Positions 1 to 5,612 of a stretch of 6,549 bases of DNA are shown here, piece after piece. Position 1 is the stretch's first letter. The number at the start of each line of letters is the position of its first letter. Source of the DNA: JAWLBW01 sp041687475. Lineage in GTDB: Bacteria; J088; JAWLBW01. The notes below the pieces were generated by a model. It worked only from the letters and a program-made list of their open reading frames with translations. It did not search any database and had not been told where the DNA came from. The position numbers were made by a program, and so were the translations under genes. The stretch lies in assembly GCA_041687475.1 (NCBI GenBank), contig JAWLBW010000273.1:1-6549 (forward strand), written 5' to 3'.

Positions 1-5
1 GCTGA

Positions 6-15
6 GGGGGGGGGG
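6..15. repeat. Homopolymeric tract of ten G
   Basis: Ten consecutive G bases lie at the left edge of the window. No convincing gene starts or ends in the tract: the GTG-initiated frame from 17 runs as Arg-rich sequence into the cupin gene and looks spurious. Tracts of this length can vary by slippage, or can be sequencing or assembly artefacts. Being so close to the window edge, it may belong to a gene or regulatory region outside the window. The rest of the stretch to 252 shows no convincing coding region, RNA gene or strong promoter. Confidence 0.6.
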
Positions 16-237
16 TGTGAAATTTCGATGTCTCTTCTGGTGGCGAGTGATTCTATCGCTTTCTAATCGCCGATTCCACCTTGCGATGCGTCATGCCGGC
101 AAGGGGGCGGTCGGTAAACGCCGCGTCATCCGAGGTGAAGCCCTTCGGGCGGCGAGGTATGATATCGGAATACGAACTCGATTCGACGCCGGCGCCCGGC
201 AGCGGCGACCCGGCGACCCGCAACCGCGCTGCTTTCC

Positions 238-243
238 GGAGGA
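238..243 (+). promoter_or_regulatory. Ribosome binding site of the cupin gene
   Basis: GGAGGA, a near-perfect Shine-Dalgarno core, lies 9 bases before the ATG at 253. It fixes that ATG as the start and argues against the overlapping upstream frames beginning at 17 and 81. Confidence 0.8.
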
Positions 244-252
244 AACGCCCCG

Positions 253-732
253 ATGTCTCCCAACGTCGACGAACCCGCCATTCTTGCGGCCGAAGCTCCG
301 CCGCGCAGCATACCTTCGAACTACCCCGAGCCCTATGCCTCGATGATGGCGAGCCGGGTCAAGCGACCTCTCGGCGACCTGTTCGGGCTGGCGAACTTCG
401 GCGTCAACCTGACCCGCATCGCCCCCGGAGGCCTGTCGGCGCTGCGCCACGGCCACACCTTGCAGGACGAGTTCGTGTACATACTCGAGGGAAATCCCAC
501 GCTGATTACCAACGCCGGCGAGACGCAGCTCGCCCCCGGCATGTGTGCCGGATTCAAAGGGGGAAGCGGCGACGCACACCACCTGGTGAACCGTACTGAC
601 GCCGACGTTGTCTACCTCGAGATCGGCGACCGGACACCCGGCGACTCGGTACACTACCCCGACGACGACGTGCAGGCGGTTTTCGTCGACGGCAAGTGGA
701 CTTTTGTGCACAAGGACGGCTCGTCCTACTGA
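253..732 (+). CDS. Cupin-domain protein (COG3837-like)
   Basis: This 159-residue single-domain cupin is predicted to be cytoplasmic, with no signal peptide. Cupin motif 1 fits the consensus exactly: Gly60, His66, His68, Glu73 and Gly80, in the spacing G-x5-H-x-H-x4-E-x6-G. Motif 2 is present in modified form, with Gly106, His109 and Asn113 (G-x2-H-x3-N) after the Pro95-Gly96 turn. The three His and one Glu would form the usual divalent-metal site. The flanking sequence (NFGVNLTRIAPGG before motif 1, HHLVNRT then GDRTPGD after motif 2, ending HKDGSSY) resembles the uncharacterised COG3837 cupins common in proteobacteria. Members have no agreed substrate, so I assign no reaction. The start is set by a strong GGAGGA site. 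The gene stands alone on its strand, and its last 7 bases overlap the end of the convergent channel gene. I am sure of the fold and unsure of the function. Confidence 0.9.
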   Translation: MSPNVDEPAILAAEAPPRSIPSNYPEPYASMMASRVKRPLGDLFGLANFGVNLTRIAPGGLSALRHGHTLQDEFVYILEGNPTLITNAGETQLAPGMCAGFKGGSGDAHHLVNRTDADVVYLEIGDRTPGDSVHYPDDDVQAVFVDGKWTFVHKDGSSY

Positions 733-1634
733 GCGCTTTCCTGCTGCGGGTCGGTCGCTTCGAGGCGCCGGTGGTCTTCGGCGTAGGCCCGCAGCACGTT
801 CTCCGTACCTCGGCAGCCGCTGAGAAACGCAGCCAGCGTTTCGCACAGATCGTCGATGGCATGGCGAAGCCGGCAGGCGTGCATGGTCACTTCGGGGGCT
901 TGCGAACCGTCGGAGAAACGCCGGGCCAGGTTGTAAAGGAACGGCATGTTCACGGCCAGCGACGACTTTCGATCGGATGTACGGAAGTAGTAAACGAGCG
1001 GAAACTGAACGAGATCGCTTCGCACGGTTACCACCTGCGAGGTCATGCGCTCGAGAAAGTCAGCCACTTCGCCGGGCGGAAGGTCAATGACGCGCAGGTC
1101 GGTCGTCTCTTCCACCCTGCGGGTTGCATGCAGTTCGTGCGCTAGAAAATGTCGGCGCGACACGGGCGGGTAGATCGACATCGTCCACGAAGTTGCCGTG
1201 CTCAAAAGTACGAAGCCGAGAAACGCCTCAAGGGGAAGAAGGATGCGAAGGTGCCCGGCTCGTGGAACGATGTCGCCGTATCCCAGGGTGGTAAGCGTCA
1301 TCTGCGAGATATACAGCGCTTCGATGAACCCGGCCCGCTGCGGTACCCCCGCCGCATAGACATAGCCCTGGGGCAATTGTGGCCAGATGATGAGCGCCCA
1401 GCCCAGGATAAGAAGTATTACCCACATGCCGATGGATACGACCACCGTCAACGGCGCCGCCCATGAAAGTGGGTTGCCTGAACGTTCAGGCAGCAGGTGC
1501 AGCAGGCGCCAGATTGTGCGGCTGATGCCCCTGACCAGAAAGCCGTTTTTGCCCGGATGTACGACTTCCCGGAACATGTCGAGAAGGGCGGTGGCAATCA
1601 GCAGGGCGCCGAGCAGCAGGCACACGGTTTCCAT
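726..1634 (-). CDS. Two-transmembrane-pore K+ channel family protein
   Basis: This 302-residue inner-membrane protein belongs to the Ion_trans_2 (PF07885) type. The K+ selectivity filter is explicit: TTLGYGD at residues 115-121, preceded by a pore helix from about 104. Pore-lining helices lie at about 60-83 and 129-150. A further N-terminal hydrophobic segment (about 3-19) gives three predicted membrane segments rather than two. The C-terminal half (about 152-302) is soluble and carries no Rossmann-type GxGxxG RCK/TrkA-N signature. It contains a Tyr-Tyr-Phe-Arg segment near 215-218 and a Cys/His-containing helical stretch near 254-274, and I do not recognise it. The ATG at 1634 places the first hydrophobic segment at the N-terminus, although its Shine-Dalgarno site is weak. 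The gene lies 58 bp downstream of the DoxX gene on the same strand and may be co-transcribed with it. Its stop (TAG, 726-728) falls inside the cupin gene's last codons. The channel call is firm; ion selectivity comes from the filter only, and the gating signal is unknown. Confidence 0.88.
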   Translation of the reverse strand: METVCLLLGALLIATALLDMFREVVHPGKNGFLVRGISRTIWRLLHLLPERSGNPLSWAAPLTVVVSIGMWVILLILGWALIIWPQLPQGYVYAAGVPQRAGFIEALYISQMTLTTLGYGDIVPRAGHLRILLPLEAFLGFVLLSTATSWTMSIYPPVSRRHFLAHELHATRRVEETTDLRVIDLPPGEVADFLERMTSQVVTVRSDLVQFPLVYYFRTSDRKSSLAVNMPFLYNLARRFSDGSQAPEVTMHACRLRHAIDDLCETLAAFLSGCRGTENVLRAYAEDHRRLEATDPQQESAQ

Positions 1635-1692
1635 ACCTGCATTCTAGTCGAAAGGCCGAAGGGGCATGGAGGGCAAGCGTCGGCAGGCAGGC

Positions 1693-2115
1693 TCAGCGCC
1701 GTCTGATTGCCGCGTCAAGAGAGAAACGGCCCCCACCGGTGAGCACGAAGCACAGCGCTATCATCTGAAAAAGAACGGCCGGTTCGCGGGTGGTGAAGGG
1801 TTCTCCGGAATGCGCCAGCACCGCGGCGAAGGTCATGTTGATGAACAGCAACAGGGCGACCGGTCGGGTAAGCAGCCCCAGGCCGAGCAGAATGCCGCCG
1901 CCCAACTCCGCGATGCCTGCAAGCCAGGCGAAAAGGGTGGGTGCGGGCAGTCCCAGTTCCCCCACCATGGAAATGAACCCATCGGGCGGGGGCACCTTTC
2001 CGAGACCGTGCACCAGCGCCAGCGCGAAGCCGGCGAAGACGCGAAGTATGAAGAGGCCGAGATTGGCCTGTGGGGTGTCGAGCGTCGATTCGCCGAAGAA
2101 CAGGGGGGTCTGCAC
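1693..2115 (-). CDS. DoxX family membrane protein
   Basis: This 140-residue protein has four predicted membrane helices, at about 19-36, 60-80, 84-101 and 113-126. Family hallmarks appear in order: HGLGK at 36-40, the GLPAP turn at 45-49, then a helix with Ala-Glu-Leu-Gly-Gly-Gly leading to LGLLTR at 79-84. A hydrophobic Phe-Ile-Asn-Met helix follows. This matches DoxX/DoxD-like proteins, small inner-membrane proteins with varied and mostly unknown roles, some linked to quinone or thiosulfate redox chemistry. No substrate can be assigned here. I chose the GTG at 2115 because an AAGGAG site lies 8 bases upstream. The frame is open to a TTG at 2190, but those 25 extra residues are polar, Ser/Arg/Pro-rich and unlike the family. 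The K+-channel gene follows after 58 bp, so the two may form an operon, and the lipoprotein gene diverges upstream. The family call is firm. Confidence 0.87.
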   Translation of the reverse strand: MQTPLFFGESTLDTPQANLGLFILRVFAGFALALVHGLGKVPPPDGFISMVGELGLPAPTLFAWLAGIAELGGGILLGLGLLTRPVALLLFINMTFAAVLAHSGEPFTTREPAVLFQMIALCFVLTGGGRFSLDAAIRRR

Positions 2116-2123
2116 GTTCGTGT

Positions 2124-2129
2124 CTCCTT
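2124..2129 (-). promoter_or_regulatory. Ribosome binding site that fixes the DoxX start
   Basis: On the minus strand this reads AAGGAG, followed by 8 bases and then GTG (2115-2113). It decides the start in favour of GTG over the more distal TTG at 2190, which has no comparable site at the right distance. Confidence 0.75.
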
Positions 2130-2292
2130 CAGGTGGAGAAAAGCGGCTGCTGCTTCTTCTTACCCTTGCCGTCGGCGACTGAAAGGGCAATGACGACCCT
2201 TCTTCCAGTTACAGCCCTTCTATTGGCGCCGTAGCTGCACGTTTTTAGCACCGATTGTGACGGCCGACACTGCCTCCTGCGTCGTACTCATG

Positions 2293-2298
2293 TAAAAT
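2293..2298 (+). promoter_or_regulatory. Candidate -10 element for the lipoprotein gene
   Basis: TAAAAT matches five of six bases of the sigma-70 -10 consensus, is directly preceded by TG, and sits in the most AT-rich part of the 258-bp divergent intergenic region. I see no good -35 hexamer at 16-18 bp, since the nearest TTGTGA (2255-2260) is about 32 bp away. A transcript from here would start near 2305 and have a leader of about 70 bases. This is weak evidence and only a candidate. Confidence 0.3.
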
Positions 2299-2319
2299 AC
2301 TAGGCACTATTGCTCCAAG

Positions 2320-2339
2320 CGCCTGCCGATAGGGCGGCG
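2320..2339 (+). promoter_or_regulatory. Possible leader hairpin upstream of the lipoprotein gene
   Basis: CGCC (2320-2323) pairs with GGCG (2336-2339) and GCC (2325-2327) with GGC (2333-2335). This gives a 7-bp GC stem with one bulged T (2324) and a five-base GATAG loop. No T-run follows, so it is not an intrinsic terminator. It lies 34 bases before the ATG at 2374, whose own Shine-Dalgarno site (GGGA, 2364-2367) is weak. A role in mRNA stability or translation is possible but unproven, and a chance fold cannot be excluded. Confidence 0.3.
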
Positions 2340-2373
2340 TAAGTCTGTCTATCTCGATATAACGGGAATTCTC

Positions 2374-5300
2374 ATGTCGCAATCGCATTACCGTTTCAGC
2401 CGCCTGTTGTTCACACTCGGTCTGCTGCTGTTCGTTTCACTCGCGGGCTGTGCCGCCGAACCTGAAGCCGCCGACACAACCGGAAAGGTCTCTCAGAACG
2501 ACGATGATGGAGACGAGACGAAAGATCCGTCGGCAGACGATGATAAGGATACGGACGACAAGGACGATGATAGCGACGACGCCACGGCCTGCATCGACGA
2601 AGACAAAGACGGTTACGGCCTGAACTGCGACGCCGGCCCCGACTGCGACGACGCCGATGCGACGATTCATACGACCATGACCGCCTATACCGATGCCGAC
2701 GGCGACGGCGTGACGGTCGGTGGTCAGGTCGAAGTCTGCGCGGGCGGCACGCTTCCCGCCGGCTACCTGGCCGAAAGCGCCGGCGAAGACTGCGACGACG
2801 GCAATGCGGGAGTGCATACCCTGGTAAGCGGATGGGCCGACGGCGACGGCGACCTGTACACCTCGGCGGTCGAACGGGACACCCTGTGCACCGATGGCTC
2901 GCTTCCTTCCGGGTATGTGGCCGACGTAGACCTGCTGGGTACCGACTGCGACGACGGCAATGCGTACAAGCACACCGAGGTCAGCGGCTATGTCGATGCC
3001 GACGGCGATTCCTATGCCGGCGACACCGAGGCGGTCACGCTGTGTACTGATGGCAATCTTCCGTCGGGTTATCTGACGGATGGCGAGAATAACGGGCTTG
3101 ACTGCAACGATGCCGACCACAATGTGTTTTACCCGATGGATGTATGGGTCGACGCCGACAACGACGGTTACACGATCGGCAGCGAACCGGTATCGCTCTG
3201 TACCGACAGCACGGTGCCGTCGGGTTACCAGGCCGAGCAGAACGGGCTTGACTGCGACGACGGCGACGCAGCGTTGCATACCTCGATGATGGGCTGGGTC
3301 GACAGCGACAACGACGGCTACACGGTCGGCGCGTCGGCGGTGGCTGTCTGCACCGATGGCTCGTTGCCGACAGGCTACCAGGCCGCCGAGAACGGCCCTG
3401 ATTGCGACGACGGCGACAACCGGTATTACTCCGAACTGCCCGGTTATCCCGATGCCGACGACGACGGGTATACCGTGGCCGATGCCGAGACGGTCTGTGC
3501 GGGCGCGATCTGGCCGGCGGGCTATGCGCAGGAACAGAGCACGCCCCTTGACTGCAACGACGGCGACGTCTCGGTTCACACGCTGGTCGATGCCTGGACC
3601 GACGGCGACAACGACGGCTATACAGTCGGATCCGAGCCGGTATCGCTCTGTACCGACGGCAGCGTGCCTTCCGGTTACCAGACCCACCAGAACGGGCTTG
3701 ACTGCGACGACGGCAAGGCGTCGGTATGGTATCTCGACGACCTGTATAAAGATTCGGACGGCGACACGTACACCGACGGACTGAGCGAGGTATGCAGGGG
3801 CCTCGACTTACCCGAAGGTTACAGGGCGAGCGAACGCGGCATGGACTGCGATGACGAAGACCCCGACACGTTCCAGCTACGTGATTATTATCAGGACAGC
3901 GACGGCGACGGATATACGGTCGGCGACCAGGTTGCAATCTGCGTCGGTTTTTCGGCGCCTGCAGGCTATCGCACGACTTCGGACGGTGTCGACTGCAACG
4001 ACGCCGATGCTTCTCTGTATCGGGAAGAAACCCTGTATTCCGACCTCGACGGCGACGGGCATTTCGCGGCTGACGGAGTACCGGCCTGCATCGGCGACGC
4101 CGTTCCCGACGGCATGGACACGACAGCGGGGGCCGACTGTGATGATGACGACATGCTCGTGCGGCCGGGTTCCTATGAGTTGCTCGACGACGGCATCGAC
4201 CAGAATTGCGATGGTTCCGACCTTCTGGCGTCCGACGCCACCGGTATCTACGTCGATCCTCTCGGCGGCAGCGACACAACCGGAGCGGGTACCCAGGCCT
4301 CACCCGTCAAATCGATCATGAGGGCGGTTGAAGTTGCAGCTCTCGGCGGGTTCGAGAATCTGTTCCTATCCGAGGGAACGCACTGGGTTACCGACCCGAC
4401 GGACGCCGCCGATCCATTCTGGGTCTCGAACCTCTCGCTTTACGGGGGCTTTGACCCGAACGATTGGAGCAGAGACCCGATACAGCACGTCTCCGAGGTA
4501 ATCAATCCGGGCATTCATGCGCTCGAGAAATACGAGCAACCGGCTTTCTACCTTGATGTGTCGGGCGGTAAGACGCGCATCGTCGACGGTCTCACGGCCC
4601 GCGGCATCAGAAAGCTGGGCGCGGGAACGGCGGTGATTCGCAACGTGAAGGTAAACGGCTTCGAAACCTTCCAGTCTGCCCGTACGCTTTCCATAACCCA
4701 GGGACCCGCAATTCTGGTGAACGTGAACGTCGATGGGGGCTCGCTTCGAGAAGGGGCGTTGACCGATAAGGTATCGGCCGGCGTCTTCATTGACGGCACG
4801 ACCACCGAAGTCGATATACTGCATAGTCAGATCAGGGGACCCGACGCCTATGCCGGAACCACCGGCGTATTCATCGGCGGAGCTCGCCGCGTGAACATCG
4901 TCAACTCGTGGATTCAACCCGGTTCAGAAACCTATCATTCCGAGTGGAGCAGCGGGCAGATTTCGGCCGGCGTTTACGTGAGCGGCGAGGAAGTAATGCA
5001 GCCCCCCGATATGGTGGCCGTACCCGCGCAGGTAACCCTGGCCGGAAACTCGTTTGCGTCGTTGGAAGCCGCCTGCGGGTTTGAAGACGAGGTGCTCGAT
5101 GTCTGCATCAACCCCTTCGCGTATTTCACGTCGCTCGATACCTGCGACTGGACCGGTTGCCAGGCTGCCGAAGGAAACCTCGGCTTCTTCGATGGAGAGG
5201 CGTTGTACTCCAACGGCGCGCAGAGCACGAGCAGCAAGACCATCGACAACGGGGTAGACGCGTACGCCTGGTACCCGTCGTCGATCGTCGGGAAGGACTG

Positions 5301-5415
5301 GTACGACGAGGCGCGTCCGAAAGCCGCCTACAGCGGGGAAGACGCCCTGTACGACATCGGAATTACCGAACGGGTCAACTGCCCCGACGGCGTCAGCTAT
5401 TCGGAATGTCTATGA
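2374..5415 (+). CDS. Large Asp/Cys-repeat lipoprotein with MopE-type motifs and beta-helix domain
   Basis: This 1013-residue lipoprotein is predicted to be surface-attached or periplasmic. Basic residues and a hydrophobic stretch (10-22) lead into the lipobox L23-A24-G25-C26. Ala27 at +2 would favour outer-membrane sorting under the E. coli rule. Residues 40-70 are an almost purely Asp/Lys/Glu/Ser linker. A partial module (73-103) precedes ten tandem modules of 48-52 residues (104-616). These carry DxDxDGYTVG-like loops, CTDG-x-LP-x-GY and DCDDGD segments, as in the putative metal-binding MopE family (PF11617). The last module ends in a full MopE tail (PGSYELLDDGIDQNCDG). At 625-650 a YVDP..GSD..G.G...SPVKSI segment resembles DUF1565, followed by right-handed beta-helix rungs to about 895 (GVFIDG, GVFIGG and GVYVSG turns). 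The C-terminus holds three Cys pairs (901/911, 924/929, 1003/1012). Ca2+ or other metal binding is inferred from the Asp loops; ligand and role are unknown. It is probably monocistronic, with a terminator 46 bp after the stop. Confidence 0.9.
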   Translation: MSQSHYRFSRLLFTLGLLLFVSLAGCAAEPEAADTTGKVSQNDDDGDETKDPSADDDKDTDDKDDDSDDATACIDEDKDGYGLNCDAGPDCDDADATIHTTMTAYTDADGDGVTVGGQVEVCAGGTLPAGYLAESAGEDCDDGNAGVHTLVSGWADGDGDLYTSAVERDTLCTDGSLPSGYVADVDLLGTDCDDGNAYKHTEVSGYVDADGDSYAGDTEAVTLCTDGNLPSGYLTDGENNGLDCNDADHNVFYPMDVWVDADNDGYTIGSEPVSLCTDSTVPSGYQAEQNGLDCDDGDAALHTSMMGWVDSDNDGYTVGASAVAVCTDGSLPTGYQAAENGPDCDDGDNRYYSELPGYPDADDDGYTVADAETVCAGAIWPAGYAQEQSTPLDCNDGDVSVHTLVDAWTDGDNDGYTVGSEPVSLCTDGSVPSGYQTHQNGLDCDDGKASVWYLDDLYKDSDGDTYTDGLSEVCRGLDLPEGYRASERGMDCDDEDPDTFQLRDYYQDSDGDGYTVGDQVAICVGFSAPAGYRTTSDGVDCNDADASLYREETLYSDLDGDGHFAADGVPACIGDAVPDGMDTTAGADCDDDDMLVRPGSYELLDDGIDQNCDGSDLLASDATGIYVDPLGGSDTTGAGTQASPVKSIMRAVEVAALGGFENLFLSEGTHWVTDPTDAADPFWVSNLSLYGGFDPNDWSRDPIQHVSEVINPGIHALEKYEQPAFYLDVSGGKTRIVDGLTARGIRKLGAGTAVIRNVKVNGFETFQSARTLSITQGPAILVNVNVDGGSLREGALTDKVSAGVFIDGTTTEVDILHSQIRGPDAYAGTTGVFIGGARRVNIVNSWIQPGSETYHSEWSSGQISAGVYVSGEEVMQPPDMVAVPAQVTLAGNSFASLEAACGFEDEVLDVCINPFAYFTSLDTCDWTGCQAAEGNLGFFDGEALYSNGAQSTSSKTIDNGVDAYAWYPSSIVGKDWYDEARPKAAYSGEDALYDIGITERVNCPDGVSYSECL
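2683..4221 (+). repeat. Ten tandem ~50-residue Asp/Cys modules in the lipoprotein
   Basis: The modules begin at residues 104, 153, 205, 257, 307, 357, 407, 457, 505 and 554. The shared pattern is aromatic-x-D-x-D-x-D-x-Y-T, then Cys, then P-x-G-Y, then D-C-D/N-D. Modules 1-9 contain exactly two Cys, 18-20 residues apart (for example 276/294, 326/344, 426/444 and 523/541). Module 10 has the pair 572/589 plus C612 in its MopE tail. The constant Cys pair suggests one disulfide or shared metal site per module. The Asp loops resemble EF-hand or thrombospondin type 3 Ca2+ loops. Modules 4, 5 and 7 are the most alike. Modules 1-3 and 8-10 are more diverged, which suggests expansion from the middle. 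Confidence 0.85.
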
Positions 5416-5460
5416 AGTCCCTGGTAGATTGAGGGGACACAGGTCGCAACGTAGATACAC

Positions 5461-5503
5461 CGACCGGTCGCAGGCCAAGCCTGTGGCCGGTCGTTTTCTT
5501 TCC
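5461..5503 (+). terminator. Rho-independent terminator of the lipoprotein gene
   Basis: CGACCGG (5461-5467) pairs with CCGGTCG (5487-5493), and CGCAGG (5469-5474) pairs with CCTGTG (5480-5485), including one G-U pair. A T-G wobble (5468/5486) joins them. The result is a stem of about 14 bp with a five-base CCAAG loop (5475-5479), followed by TTTTCTTTCC. It begins 46 bp after the lipoprotein stop. The minus strand has no T-run after the hairpin, so it acts as a terminator only for rightward transcription. The remaining intergenic DNA to 5612 shows no clear terminator for the facing gene. Confidence 0.9.
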
Positions 5504-5612
5504 GGGTGGAACCTTGTAGCTTACTCCCCGCTCGATCGTGTCCGACACCTGCAACCACCATCCCCTTCCTGCTTGAGGGTTAAGGATAGTGGATTGAGGA
5601 TTGAGCAGCCGC

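Noticed and set aside
140..163. Short GCCC-TTC-GGGC hairpin and a TATGAT box before the cupin gene
   Set aside because: The hairpin has only 4 bp and no T-run. TATGAT (158-163) has no -35 match at a sensible distance. Neither is good enough to list as a feature.
17..599. Two plus-strand frames starting at 17 and 81
   Set aside because: Both are Arg-rich, run into the cupin gene in the wrong frames, and lack a ribosome site.
91..846. Minus-strand frame of 251 codons across the cupin gene
   Set aside because: It is Arg/Ala-rich, has no recognisable domain, and lies opposite a cupin gene with both cupin motifs and a strong ribosome site.
696..1466. Plus-strand frames opposite the K+ channel gene
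   Set aside because: There is no domain or membrane pattern, and the minus strand encodes a clear pore and filter here.
2181..2220. GAAAGGGC / GCCCTTC inverted repeat in the divergent intergenic region
   Set aside because: Only about six bases pair around a loop of some 25 bases, which is likely by chance in GC-rich DNA.
2437..4303. Two long antisense open frames (416 and 422 codons) opposite the lipoprotein repeats
   Set aside because: Their Val/Arg-rich periodic sequences are mirror images of the repeated GAC/GGC codons. They lack start signals and any recognisable domain, so they are shadows of the real gene.
5567..5612. Possible terminator for the barrel gene, with a GGATTGA-GGATTGA direct repeat
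   Set aside because: No stable hairpin followed by a T-run can be formed on the minus strand, and the direct repeat is only 7 bases.
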